This document shows positions 27,095-36,232 of a stretch of 64,000 bases of DNA, one piece after another; the first letter of the stretch is position 1, and every line of letters begins with the position of its first letter. Origin of the DNA: Opitutaceae bacterium (GTDB lineage: Bacteria; Verrucomicrobiota; Verrucomicrobiia; Opitutales; Opitutaceae); the NCBI GenBank assembly GCA_018402455.1, contig JAGYIG010000013.1, positions 17,868 to 81,867 of the forward strand, given 5' to 3'. Below the pieces are notes generated by a model. The model did no database searches. It was not told the origin of the DNA and saw only the letters and a list, made by a program, of their open reading frames with translations. The position numbers and the translations under genes were made by a program.

Positions 27095-28183
27095 CTAGCG
27101 GTAACCCAACGCCCGCGCGACCTGGCGGTTCACGACCCTGCCTGCCCGGGTGTTGATGCCCCTGGCCAAACCTTCGTGTTCCGTCAGCGCCCGATTGATG
27201 CCGCGCGTCACCATGTTCACCAGATAGGGTTCGGTCGCCTGCGTCAGAGCCGATGTCGAGGTCCGCCCCACCAATGCCGGCATGTTCGGCACCGCATAAT
27301 GCACCACCCCGTGTTTTACGTACGTCGGTTCCCGGTGACTGGTGGGGGCAATCGTGGCCACGCACCCACCTTGATCGATGGCAATGTCCACAATCACGCT
27401 GCCCGGGCGCATTTGTTTGACCATCGCCGAGGTCACCACGGTGGGTGCCTTCGCATTGGGCACCAGCACGGCCCCGATCAACAAATCACAATCCTTCACT
27501 GCCATCTCAATATTGCCAGGATTGGCCATGAGCGTCACCACGCCGCCGCGGTACTCCTCATCGATCATCTCCAATTTACGGGCATCCAAATCGAGCATGG
27601 CCACCCGCGCGCCCATGCCCATCGCCATGCGACAGGCGTGGGCGCCGGAATTGCCCGCGCCGATAATGGCCACCCGCCCCGGCATGGTACCGGGCACGCC
27701 GCCCAGCAGCACCCCCGAGCCCCCATTCTGAGTCTGCAAAAAATACGCACCGGTTTGGATCGAGAGCCGTCCCGCGATGTGCGACATGGGCTTGAGCAGG
27801 GGCAAAAGCCCCTCACGGCCTTCCACCGATTCGTAAGCGATGCCCAGCACCTGTTTCTCCACCAACGCCGCGGCGAGATCCGGACAGGCGGCCAAGTGGA
27901 GGTAGGTGAACAGGGTCAGATCCGAGCGGAAAAACCTGAACTCCGAAGGCTGCGGCTCCTTCACCTTCACGACGAGATTCGCCTCGCCCCACGCCTTGGC
28001 GGCGGTGTTAACGATTTTAGCGCCCGCGTGGCGATATTCCGTATCCAAAAAACCCGCCCGAAAACCGGCCCCTTTTTGCACCAACACCGTCGCGCCAAGT
28101 TTGACGCAACGGCGGGATAAGCTCGGGGTCATGGCGACCCGGGTTTCACCATCTTTGATTTCCGCCGGGACACCTATAATCAT
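27095..28183 (-). CDS. ald: Alanine dehydrogenase
   Basis: A 362-residue NAD-dependent enzyme interconverting alanine with pyruvate and ammonia. It shows the family start MIIGVPAEIKDGETRVAMTP, substrate-binding Lys in VLVQKGAGFRAGF, catalytic His in LLKPMSHIAGRLSIQTGAYF, the nucleotide fold VAIIGAGNSGAHACRMA and VVDIAIDQGGCVAT with the conserved Asp. The length is close to the 370-residue norm. It is a single gene facing the cyclophilin terminator. Confidence 0.94.
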   Translation of the reverse strand: MIIGVPAEIKDGETRVAMTPSLSRRCVKLGATVLVQKGAGFRAGFLDTEYRHAGAKIVNTAAKAWGEANLVVKVKEPQPSEFRFFRSDLTLFTYLHLAACPDLAAALVEKQVLGIAYESVEGREGLLPLLKPMSHIAGRLSIQTGAYFLQTQNGGSGVLLGGVPGTMPGRVAIIGAGNSGAHACRMAMGMGARVAMLDLDARKLEMIDEEYRGGVVTLMANPGNIEMAVKDCDLLIGAVLVPNAKAPTVVTSAMVKQMRPGSVIVDIAIDQGGCVATIAPTSHREPTYVKHGVVHYAVPNMPALVGRTSTSALTQATEPYLVNMVTRGINRALTEHEGLARGINTRAGRVVNRQVARALGYR

Positions 28184-28331
28184 GCGAAGAAACTGGCTGA
28201 ACCCCGGCCGGGATCAAGCTCAGGCCTTCGCCCCCTCGGACTCCCCGCCCGCTGTATCATATGTCGTTTAACCAATTAAAAAATGCCACGGGAGCCCCGC
28301 CGCCGCCCTCACCGCGAACCCGGAGTTGGTC

Positions 28332-29966
28332 CTAGTCTTCCAGTCGGGGGGCCGGCATGTCCCGGCCGCCTTGGTGCAGGGTCAGGCCGTTGACCTCCCC
28401 GGCATCATCGCGCTGGAAAGTGATGCGCGCTTCCACCACGTCATAGTAGAAGGCGTCGGGGCCCTCGGCGTGAATCGGGAAGTTTCCCTGCCCCGTAGCT
28501 TGGGCAAACAACTGGTCTCCGCTGCGCGAGATCGTGAGGATGAACTGGGGGGCAAGTTGGTAGCGGCCCACCAACGTCTCCAACTGCTCCGCCGGGAGTT
28601 CAACCCCCGAACGAACCTTTTGTTTGCTGCCGACCGCATGCCGGTCGGCCGGCATATCCTGTCCGGCTTGATGCAGGATCAGGCCCACGACTTCGCCGGC
28701 TTGATCTCGCTCGAAACTGACGGTCGCCACCACTCCCACCAGTTCGAAGCGATCCGGACCGACCGCCCGCAACGGAAACCGGGGCTGCCCCGTCGCTTGA
28801 ATCATCAGCCCTTGGCCCTCGGCAAAAACGGCCAAAACAAACTCCGGGGCGAGCGGGTAATCCCCCACATAGTCGCTCGCCGCCCAGTCAATGGAACCTT
28901 GGCTTGGTTCGGCAAAAAGTCCCTGAAACCAACCCAGTCCGATTCCGGCAACATCCTCGTCACGGGCACCAAGAATAACAATCCCCCTACCCGTCGTGCG
29001 CTGCACGCCGATGAAACTGCGGTATCCTCCCGTGCCGCCGCCATGCCAGTGCACATCAGCCCCGCCGACGTCACGGATCATCCAACCGTATCCCATCCGA
29101 TCGGGCCCGGCGGCATCCGCTTGCTCCCGCCACCCCGACTCCCACGAGGCCGGTAAAGCGTTGTCCGCATCAGCGCCCAGCACCGCCTGGAGCCATCGCC
29201 CCATATCGGCTGCCGAGCTTACCCACGCGCCGGCCGGAGCATAAGCCGCGAACTCCCAGGGTAACGCCACTCCCGCCGAGTTGTGCCCGGGTGCCAAACC
29301 TTCGGCCCACGCTGGTCGGGTGCCACCATGCATCCTGGTCTCGGTCATACCCAGCGGTGGGAGCACCCGCGTTTGCACCGCCCTCTCGTAATCCAACTCC
29401 AGCAGCATGGCCGCTGCTTGCCCCAACACCGCGAAGCCAAAATTCGAGTAAGCCCACTGCCCGACGGATTCGTCTGGTCGATGAGACATCTCAAGGGTGA
29501 GCGATGCCTCCAGCTCATCGCGGCTGATATCGCGGTAGGGGTTACTCAGCCCCCGGTCCGGAAAATCGCGCGGTAGCCTCGGCAGGCCGGAGGTATGGGT
29601 GGCCAACTGGTGGAACGTCAGCACCTTCTCGTCGGCGACCGCCGGCACCGCGTCCTGCCACGAGAGCGCTCGATCCGCCAAAGCTTCGGCCGCCAGCAGG
29701 GCGGTCAACACCTTGCTAATGGAACCAATTTCGAACGCGGTTGACCGGTCGATCGACCGGTCCGGCTCGGCGTCGCTCCAGCGCCCGGCGGCGTAGAAAT
29801 GCACGCCCGTTTCATCCACGGTCAGGGCCACAATCACCCCGGGTTTTTCGCCCGCCCATTCATCGAGTCGGTGCTGCAGTCCCGCTTCCGCGCCCGAGAG
29901 GGTCAGGGCCATGATCAGCAAGCTGACGCCGACAGAAAGTTGGAGGTTCATTTTCGATGCCGTCAT
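28332..29966 (-). CDS. Exported serine hydrolase (class C beta-lactamase fold) with duplicated C-terminal domain
   Basis: A 544-residue protein with a signal peptide (LSVGVSLLIMALTLSGAEA). The beta-lactamase/transpeptidase-like domain has the S-I-S-K tetrad in FEIGSISKVLTALL, the Y-S-N motif in AYSNFGFAVLGQ, and H-G-G in DVHWHGGGTGGYRSF. From about residue 345 two related segments of roughly 95 residues follow: ...DYVGDYPLAPEFVLAV and ...LVGRYQLAPQFILTI, both ending GLxLHQxGxDMPA. These look like DUF3471-type beta domains in tandem. The family includes esterases and D-amino peptidases; the substrate is unknown. ATG 29951 is an alternative start. Confidence 0.85.
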   Translation of the reverse strand: MTASKMNLQLSVGVSLLIMALTLSGAEAGLQHRLDEWAGEKPGVIVALTVDETGVHFYAAGRWSDAEPDRSIDRSTAFEIGSISKVLTALLAAEALADRALSWQDAVPAVADEKVLTFHQLATHTSGLPRLPRDFPDRGLSNPYRDISRDELEASLTLEMSHRPDESVGQWAYSNFGFAVLGQAAAMLLELDYERAVQTRVLPPLGMTETRMHGGTRPAWAEGLAPGHNSAGVALPWEFAAYAPAGAWVSSAADMGRWLQAVLGADADNALPASWESGWREQADAAGPDRMGYGWMIRDVGGADVHWHGGGTGGYRSFIGVQRTTGRGIVILGARDEDVAGIGLGWFQGLFAEPSQGSIDWAASDYVGDYPLAPEFVLAVFAEGQGLMIQATGQPRFPLRAVGPDRFELVGVVATVSFERDQAGEVVGLILHQAGQDMPADRHAVGSKQKVRSGVELPAEQLETLVGRYQLAPQFILTISRSGDQLFAQATGQGNFPIHAEGPDAFYYDVVEARITFQRDDAGEVNGLTLHQGGRDMPAPRLED

Positions 29967-29990
29967 GTTCAGAAAGATCGTTGGATGAAT

Positions 29991-30620
29991 TTAGTCCAGG
30001 TTATCGAATTCACGTAGTTGGGACTGCAAGGTGCGCAGACGCGGTTCCAAATCGTGGCGCACGGCATCCTGGTTCAGCTGCCAAATCCATTTATCTAACC
30101 ATCCCGTCGTGCCGATGATGATGATCCATAACAAGATTTTGGACCAGACGGGGGTGTCCTCCGGTCCGAAGAACGTCAACTGCACCGCAAAGAGGATCGT
30201 GCTGAGCGCGAGGGGCGCGAGATACCACCAGGCCACGTTCCGAAGCAGCCAAATTTGGTGCTGAACTTCATCGACGGCCCGATTCAGTTCGGTCCGCAGG
30301 TCCTTACCCTGAGGGGTCGCCCGCCGGCGCATGATCCATCGGTCGATCAGGAAATAAAGCCCCACTCCCAGTCCCAGACTGGCGGCCAACCACGCCGGCC
30401 AGGAGACGGCGCCTTCGCGGTGAGCCTGCCAGGCAACGTTGCCGAACACGCCCGCCACCAAAAGGCTGGCGAGCACTTCGCGCACGTCGCGCCAGAAGAT
30501 ACTCCGGGCAAAAGCCCGGCTCTTGACGCGAACTTCCCGCAACACATCGGCGTCGATATCCGTCTTGGGTTGGGCAGCGCGCTGCTGCTGCCAAGCAAGC
30601 TGTAATTCGTCAAAACTCAT
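29991..30620 (-). CDS. Membrane protein paired with an ECF sigma factor, likely anti-sigma
   Basis: 209 residues from ATG 30620 (MSFDELQLAWQQQRA). A soluble N-terminus of about 50 residues precedes four hydrophobic helices (around VLASLLVAGVFGNVAW, LAASLGLGVGLYFLI, YLAPLALSTILFAV and ILLWIIIIGTTGW) and a basic C-terminal tail. The start overlaps the end of the sigma factor gene by 11 bases, so translation is coupled. No zinc-binding HXXXCXXC anti-sigma motif is present; the anti-sigma role is inferred from layout alone. Confidence 0.7.
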   Translation of the reverse strand: MSFDELQLAWQQQRAAQPKTDIDADVLREVRVKSRAFARSIFWRDVREVLASLLVAGVFGNVAWQAHREGAVSWPAWLAASLGLGVGLYFLIDRWIMRRRATPQGKDLRTELNRAVDEVQHQIWLLRNVAWWYLAPLALSTILFAVQLTFFGPEDTPVWSKILLWIIIIGTTGWLDKWIWQLNQDAVRHDLEPRLRTLQSQLREFDNLD

Positions 30621-31140
30621 GAGAAATCTCCTCCATTTTCTGAGCGAGGGCCTTGCGCGCACGAGAAAGTGCGACCCCCACATGGTTTTCGGTCATCCCG
30701 GTGATCTCTGCGATTTCCCGGTAAGATAAGTCATCCAGCGCGAGCACGATCAAGGAGCGCTGGGCGGCTGGCAGGCTGCGCACCGCTATCATTAACCGCT
30801 GCATCAGGTCACCCTGCTCCTGTCGGTTGGCCGGATCGCCATCAGCACTGACCGCCGCGTCGATGGGAGCGGGCGAGGTCACCACCCGGGCTTCCCGCCG
30901 ACGCTGGGCCCGTTGCCAAGTCAGTCCGGTATTGAGGCAAACCCGATAGATCCAGGTCGAGGGTTTGGCTTGGCCAGCGAAGCTCGGCACCGAGCGCCAC
31001 AGCTGCACCATCATTTCCTGTTGCAGCTCGTCGGCGTCGGCTGACTCGGGCGCATAAACGCGACTGAGCTGGCGCAGGATCGCGCCATGCTCTTCCAGCC
31101 ATGCGGCAAACGTGGATTCGTGCGGATCGGCGGATTTCAT
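30610..31140 (-). CDS. RNA polymerase sigma factor, ECF (sigma-70) family
   Basis: 176 residues from ATG 31140 (MKSADPHESTFAAW). Region 2 contains DADELQQEMMVQLWRSVPSF and STWIYRVCLNTGL. Region 4 contains LPAAQRSLIVLALDDLSYRE and ITGMTENHVGVALSRARKAL. The longer in-frame reading to 31440 is a chance extension over the carbonic anhydrase gene. The start spacing and the overlap with the membrane gene indicate a sigma/anti-sigma pair. The stimulus is unknown. Confidence 0.9.
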   Translation of the reverse strand: MKSADPHESTFAAWLEEHGAILRQLSRVYAPESADADELQQEMMVQLWRSVPSFAGQAKPSTWIYRVCLNTGLTWQRAQRRREARVVTSPAPIDAAVSADGDPANRQEQGDLMQRLMIAVRSLPAAQRSLIVLALDDLSYREIAEITGMTENHVGVALSRARKALAQKMEEISHEF

Positions 31141-31193
31141 CGGTTCACCCCATTGGTGGCCGCATACCGCCCGTGCATTACAAAAAAATTGCC

Positions 31194-31733
31194 CTAAATC
31201 TTCGCGCCCCGTTCCCGCCGGGCGAAGGCGGCCGACACGGAGACGTATTTCAGGGCCCATTCCTTCAGGCTGGCCTGAGCCTCCTCCGACAGGGTTTTGA
31301 CCACCTTCCCCGGAGTGCCCACCACCATGGATCCGGGGGGAATGACGGTGCGGGGCGTGACCACCGCCCCCGCGGCGATCAAACTGCGGGCTCCGATGTG
31401 CGCGCCGTCGAGAATCGTCGCATTCATGCCGATGAGGCACTCGTCTTCGATCGTGCAGGCGTGGATGATCGCCGCGTGTCCCACCGTGACGTAGTCGCCG
31501 ATGATGGCGTCCAGATCGTCCGCCAGGTGCACAATGCAGTTGTCCTGGATATTGCTGCCGCGGCCCACGCGAATGCGGGCGATGTCACCCCGCAGCACGG
31601 CACCATAGAACACACTCGACTCCGGACCGAGGACCACATCGCCAACGACCGTGGCGGTGGGCGCCACCCAATTGGCGGCGGTAACTTCAGGACTGCAGGA
31701 CAGGTGTTTCTCCAATCGTTCGTCAATGGTCAT
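31194..31733 (-). CDS. Gamma-carbonic anhydrase family protein
   Basis: A 179-residue left-handed beta-helix protein from ATG 31733 (MTIDERLEKHL). Hexapeptide turns run through the middle (VVLGPESSVFYGAVLRGDIA, IQDNCIVHLADD, DYVTVGHAAIIHACTIEDE), and three His residues (IVH, VGH, IIH) match the metal ligands of the family. Members may be carbonic anhydrases or ion-binding homologues such as PaaY/YrdA. The in-frame extension to 31889 reads through a repeat element and is rejected. It lies 53 bases upstream of the sigma gene. Confidence 0.88.
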   Translation of the reverse strand: MTIDERLEKHLSCSPEVTAANWVAPTATVVGDVVLGPESSVFYGAVLRGDIARIRVGRGSNIQDNCIVHLADDLDAIIGDYVTVGHAAIIHACTIEDECLIGMNATILDGAHIGARSLIAAGAVVTPRTVIPPGSMVVGTPGKVVKTLSEEAQASLKEWALKYVSVSAAFARRERGAKI

Positions 31734-31802
31734 GGCGCCTTTGGTTCTCGCCGCACCCCATCCAAACCGCAAGCTCGACCACCTTTCCGGATGATTTCGG
31801 AG

Positions 31803-31941
31803 TAACCACGAGTGGACCCGAATAAACACGAATCCGTCAGCCTGGTTCAGCGAAAAGTACCTGCTCTCGGCAGGCTTCAGCGCGGACATGAGAATTGATC
31901 GAGACTATTGGTGCTAATTTGTGTCAATTCGTGGTTAGAAA
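31803..31941. repeat. Dispersed palindromic repeat, copy C
   Basis: The left end TAACCACGAGTGGACCC with GAATAAACACGAAT faces a right end whose reverse complement reads TAACCACGAATTGACAC. The inner part differs from copies A and B. It lies between the divergently transcribed carbonic anhydrase gene and nupC. Confidence 0.75.
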
Positions 31942-31962
31942 ACTGCTTACCCCTGAATCTGA

Positions 31963-33324
31963 ATGGATACTCTGATCATCATCGCCCGCGGCGCTCTGGG
32001 CGTGGCGGCCTTCATCGCCATCGCCTACGCGTTTAGTTCGAATCGCCGGGCCGTTGATTGGAAGCTCGTCCGCACCGGGCTCCTCCTGCAACTGGTCATC
32101 GCCATCGTGGTGCTCAAGGTGGGTCCCGTCCGCACCGTCTTCGAGTTTGTCAGCAGCTTCTTCGTGAAAGTCACTGACTTCACCAAGGAAGGCACGGGTT
32201 TGGTCTTCGGCTGGATGACCGAAATCCCCTCCGGCGGCGAAGGGGTCCTGCTCAACGCCACCGACCCCGCCACGGGCGACATGATGAGTATCGCCACCTT
32301 CGCCCCGGCGTTCGCCATCACCATCCTGCCGACGATCATCTTTTTCGCGGCCATCACCGCGATGCTTTACTATTTCGGCATCCTGCAGCGAATCGTTTAC
32401 GGGTTCGCTTGGGTCATGTCCAAAACGATGCGACTCAGCGGCGCGGAAAGCATGTCGGCCTCGGCCAACATCTTCGTCGGACAAACCGAGGCCCCGCTCC
32501 TGATCAAACCCTACCTCGACAAGATGACGCGCTCCGAGTTACTCGCCATCATGATCGGGGGCATGGCGACCATTGCCGGTGGCGTCATGGTCGTTTACAT
32601 CGAACTACTCGGCGGCAGTGACCCGGAGTCGCGCGTGCAGTTCGCCACTCATCTCCTCACCAAATCGATTATCTCGGCGCCGGCGGCCCTCGTGATCGCC
32701 AAGATCCTTTTCCCCCAGGAGGAAAAGGTAAACCAGGATCTGCTGGTCTCCCGCGACCGGTTCGGGGCCAACGTGCTCGACGCCATCTGCCTGGGCACGA
32801 CCGACGGCATCAAGCTGGCCGTCAACGTGGGCGGTATGCTCATCGTGTTCACGGCCCTGGTGGCCATGATCAACTACGGCCTCGGCGACATGTTGGGAGC
32901 ATGGACGGGACTGAACGGTCTGGTTTCGAGCCTGACCGACGGCCGCTACGAACAGTTTTCGTTGCAGTTCGTTTTTGGGGTGATCGGGGCGCCGCTCGCT
33001 TGGCTGGTCGGGATCGATCACGGCAATCTGATGGTCTCCGGCCAACTCTTCGGCGAGCGACTGGTGCTCAATGAGTTCGTCGCGTTCTTCACCATGAACC
33101 AGTTGGAGGCCGCCGGCACGCTGACCGATGAACGCACCCGCATCATCCTGACCTATGCCCTGTGTGGCTTCGCCAATATCGTTTCCATCGGCATCCAAAT
33201 CGGCGGCATCGGCGCGCTGGCTCCCGAGAAACGTCAGGACCTCGCCCGTCTCGGCTGGCGCGCCCTGCTCGGCGGCAGCCTCGCCTGTTTCATTCCCGCC
33301 TGCATCGCGGCGGTGCTGATCTAA
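31963..33324 (+). CDS. Concentrative nucleoside transporter, NupC/CNT family
   Basis: A 453-residue membrane protein with about ten helices. The family motif FVGQTEAPLLIKPYL is present, with the gate helix ITAMLYYFGILQRIV before it and the C-terminal core NEFVAFFTMNQLE and LCGFANIVSIGIQIGG. CNT proteins import nucleosides using H+ or Na+. It would work with the nucleoside permease and nucleoside hydrolase-like gene in this window, although they are not in one operon. Its stop overlaps the convergent symporter gene by four bases. Confidence 0.92.
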   Translation: MDTLIIIARGALGVAAFIAIAYAFSSNRRAVDWKLVRTGLLLQLVIAIVVLKVGPVRTVFEFVSSFFVKVTDFTKEGTGLVFGWMTEIPSGGEGVLLNATDPATGDMMSIATFAPAFAITILPTIIFFAAITAMLYYFGILQRIVYGFAWVMSKTMRLSGAESMSASANIFVGQTEAPLLIKPYLDKMTRSELLAIMIGGMATIAGGVMVVYIELLGGSDPESRVQFATHLLTKSIISAPAALVIAKILFPQEEKVNQDLLVSRDRFGANVLDAICLGTTDGIKLAVNVGGMLIVFTALVAMINYGLGDMLGAWTGLNGLVSSLTDGRYEQFSLQFVFGVIGAPLAWLVGIDHGNLMVSGQLFGERLVLNEFVAFFTMNQLEAAGTLTDERTRIILTYALCGFANIVSIGIQIGGIGALAPEKRQDLARLGWRALLGGSLACFIPACIAAVLI

Positions 33325-34667
33325 GCCCGCTTCTCGGTCAATTCGCGCCGAATCTCATCCAGTTTTCGGTCACTGATCGGATACAACATGAAGGCCGCGA
33401 TCCCGACCGCGCAGCCCAACGCCGGCAGCAAACTCATGAGCATGCGGATGCCACCCAACGCTGCCATGGATTGATCCACGTTGGCGACATACCCCGTCGA
33501 AGCCAAGACGAAGCCGGTCATGCCACCGGCAATACCCGAGCCGAATTTAAACGACAGGGTGCCGGCGGAATAAACCAAACCGGTCGCCCGGCGGCCGCTC
33601 TTCCATTCCGAGAAATCCGCGGCATCCGCGAGCATCGCAAAAAACAGGGTCACGATCGGACCCGACGCCGCCTCGATCAGAAATCCCAAAACAAAGACCA
33701 TCGTCGCTCCCTCCCGGCCCACGAAATACATCGCCACGCTGCCCAAGCACATGATCGCGAACGCGCCGAGAATCACGGCCTTGCGCCCCCATCGCGCCAC
33801 CAATTTCGCCGTGAAAGCCGCGCCGATCAAAGCTCCCACCGTGCTGATCACCAAGTAGGTTCCCGCCAGAGCTTTGGACTCCAGAAAGTAAGTGAAATAA
33901 TACATCGTGGACCCCTGCCGCAGCGTGTTCACGGTGATCAGGCTCAGCCCCACTATGAAGAGCACAAACCACGCCCGGTTCCGGAATAGGTCGCCCAAGT
34001 CCCGCCAGAGTTGCAGCTTCTCCGTCGGCGCGGGTTTCACCCGCTCCCGGGTCATCGCGAACGTGATGAGGAAACAGATCACCGCGACGATGGAAAACAC
34101 CACCATGGTCCATTTGTATCCCACCGTATCGTCCCCTTGACCAAAAAAACTGACCAGCGGCGCATTGAAGCCTTGCGTCAACAGGGCCCCCACAAAGGCC
34201 CCGACGAACCGATAGGTCGACAGTCGCGTGCGCTCCGCGGGATCCGGCGACATGACCCCCGTCATGGCCGAATACGGCACGTTGCTCGCCGTGAACATGA
34301 TGATCAGCCCGTTGTACGTCAGGTAGGCGTAGATGAGCTTGCCGGTATCACTAAGATCCGGGGTCGTGAAGGTGAGGACCGTCATCACCCCGAAGGGGAT
34401 CGCCGTCCAGAGGATCCAGGGCCGAAACTTGCCCCACCGGGTGTTCGTGCGATCCGCCACCACTCCCATCACCACGTCGGACAACCCATCGCCGAACCGA
34501 CTGAGCAGCATCAACGTGCCCACCGCCGCCGCGGAGAGCCCAAACACATCCGTGTAGAAGAAACCCAGAAACACCATCAGCGTGCGCCACACCAAATTGG
34601 TGGCGGTATCGCCGAGGGCATAAGCGACACATTCCCTCGCGGGGATTTGGGCGGATGGGGCACTCAT
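33321..34667 (-). CDS. GPH family sugar:cation symporter (MFS)
   Basis: A 448-residue, 12-helix transporter of the glycoside-pentoside-hexuronide type. Features are DTATNLVWRTLMVFLGFFYT at the start, the loop VVADRTNTRWGKFRPWILW and VPYSAMTGVMSPDPAERTRL. It is three bases from the GH1 beta-glucosidase on the same strand, downstream of it, so the pair forms an operon for uptake and cleavage of a glucoside such as cellobiose. The substrate is inferred from context. Confidence 0.9.
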   Translation of the reverse strand: MSAPSAQIPARECVAYALGDTATNLVWRTLMVFLGFFYTDVFGLSAAAVGTLMLLSRFGDGLSDVVMGVVADRTNTRWGKFRPWILWTAIPFGVMTVLTFTTPDLSDTGKLIYAYLTYNGLIIMFTASNVPYSAMTGVMSPDPAERTRLSTYRFVGAFVGALLTQGFNAPLVSFFGQGDDTVGYKWTMVVFSIVAVICFLITFAMTRERVKPAPTEKLQLWRDLGDLFRNRAWFVLFIVGLSLITVNTLRQGSTMYYFTYFLESKALAGTYLVISTVGALIGAAFTAKLVARWGRKAVILGAFAIMCLGSVAMYFVGREGATMVFVLGFLIEAASGPIVTLFFAMLADAADFSEWKSGRRATGLVYSAGTLSFKFGSGIAGGMTGFVLASTGYVANVDQSMAALGGIRMLMSLLPALGCAVGIAAFMLYPISDRKLDEIRRELTEKRA

Positions 34668-34670
34668 GCT

Positions 34671-36056
34671 TTAACCCACGCCATTGCGGGTCGCGATCTC
34701 CGCAAAGACCCTGGCCGAATCCTTGGGATAGCGTTTCCGCGTTTCGTAATCGGTGTAGTGCAGGCCAAACCGTTTGGTGAAGCCACAGGCCCACTCAAAG
34801 TTGTCCATCAGCGTCCACACGAAATACCCCCGCAGGTCGACGCCCTGTTGGATGGCATCATGGCAGGCGGACACGTAGCCGGTGATGAATTTCGCCCGGG
34901 CCGGGTCATGCACCTCGCCATCGATCAACTCATCCTCCAGCGCACACCCGTTCTCCGTGATCACAATCGGCGGATGCCCGTAACGTTGGTCGATCCACTG
35001 CAGTAGTTTCGCGCAGCCCCACGGCACCACCGACCACTGCATGCTGGTGACCTGCCAGCTTGGATCCATGCTCAATTGCACGTCCTGATCCTCGGAGATG
35101 CCGCCGTTGCCGTAGGGACTTTGCTGGTCCATCTCGGCCGCCGACTTTTCCTCCGCGTAGAGCGTGGAGTAGTGATTGAGCCCGAAGAAGTCGCTCGATC
35201 CGAGCAGCAACCGGCGATCCTCGTGGGAAAACTCCGGCAGGCGATCCCCCAGGCGCTCGCGCATCACGGCCGGGTAGTCCCCGAGGTAAATCGGATCGGC
35301 AAACCAACCCAGGAAAAACTCCAACGCCCGTTGCGCGGCGGCCTGATCGGCCGGTGAATCCGTCTTGGGCTCCCGCCAGTCACAATTGTTGGTGATGCCA
35401 ATCTGGCCGCCTTGGGCCGACTGGAACTCCCGCCGATACAGGTCCACGGCCTGGCCGTGGGAGCGGAGCAGTTGATGGGCCACGAGGTAGGGCTCGGTGA
35501 CGGATTGCCGCCCCGGGGCCATGATGCCGTTGTTGTGGCCCATGATGGCAATCACCCACGGCTCATTGAAGGTGATCCAGTGCTGCACGCGGTCGCCAAA
35601 GTTCTCGAAACACACCCGCGCGTAGTCCCTGAAATGATCCGCCATCACCGGATTCAGCCAGCCATCGAGTTCCAACTGCAGGGCCAACGGCAGGTCCCAG
35701 TGATAGAGCGTCACCCAGGGCGTGATGTCGTGCTTGGCCAACTCGTCCAGCAACCGGGAGTAAAAGGCAATCCCCGCGGGGTTCACCCCGCCCCGACCCG
35801 TCGGCATGATCCGCGACCACGAAAGCGAAAACCGATAGGCCTTCAACCCCATGTCCGCCATGAGCTTCACGTCGGCTTCCATCAGATGGTAGTGGTCGCA
35901 CGTGACCTCCCCCGTACCGCCTTCGGTAATCTTGCCTGGTGTCTGCGTGAAGGCGTCCCAAATGGACGGGCCTTTGCCCTCGGCATTCCAGCCCCCTTCA
36001 ATCTGATAACTTGCGGTGGCCGTGCCCCATGTGAATCCTTCGGGAAATTGTTTCAT
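34671..36056 (-). CDS. GH1 beta-glucosidase
   Basis: A 461-residue glycoside hydrolase family 1 enzyme from ATG 36056 (MKQFPEGFTWGTATASYQIE). The acid/base Glu165 is in TFNEPWV and the nucleophile Glu368 in IVITENGCA, so both catalytic residues are intact. It has no signal peptide and should act in the cytoplasm on imported beta-glucosides. It leads the operon with the GPH symporter. The upstream in-frame extension to 36143 is not supported. An aldo/keto reductase gene is divergent, 176 bases away. Confidence 0.94.
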   Translation of the reverse strand: MKQFPEGFTWGTATASYQIEGGWNAEGKGPSIWDAFTQTPGKITEGGTGEVTCDHYHLMEADVKLMADMGLKAYRFSLSWSRIMPTGRGGVNPAGIAFYSRLLDELAKHDITPWVTLYHWDLPLALQLELDGWLNPVMADHFRDYARVCFENFGDRVQHWITFNEPWVIAIMGHNNGIMAPGRQSVTEPYLVAHQLLRSHGQAVDLYRREFQSAQGGQIGITNNCDWREPKTDSPADQAAAQRALEFFLGWFADPIYLGDYPAVMRERLGDRLPEFSHEDRRLLLGSSDFFGLNHYSTLYAEEKSAAEMDQQSPYGNGGISEDQDVQLSMDPSWQVTSMQWSVVPWGCAKLLQWIDQRYGHPPIVITENGCALEDELIDGEVHDPARAKFITGYVSACHDAIQQGVDLRGYFVWTLMDNFEWACGFTKRFGLHYTDYETRKRYPKDSARVFAEIATRNGVG

Positions 36057-36232
36057 AGCTTCATCTGACTCTGGGTAGGAAAGAGCCGACACCCTTTCCA
36101 AAACCACCCCCGGCAGACGAGAGAAAACCATCTGAATATTCAACTCTCGCCAGACGCGACTTGGCGATCCGGGGTGGCCGCCCCAAGCTGAATTCGTCGT
36201 TTCAGCCTCCCGAACCCTCCCCCTGTTATTTC

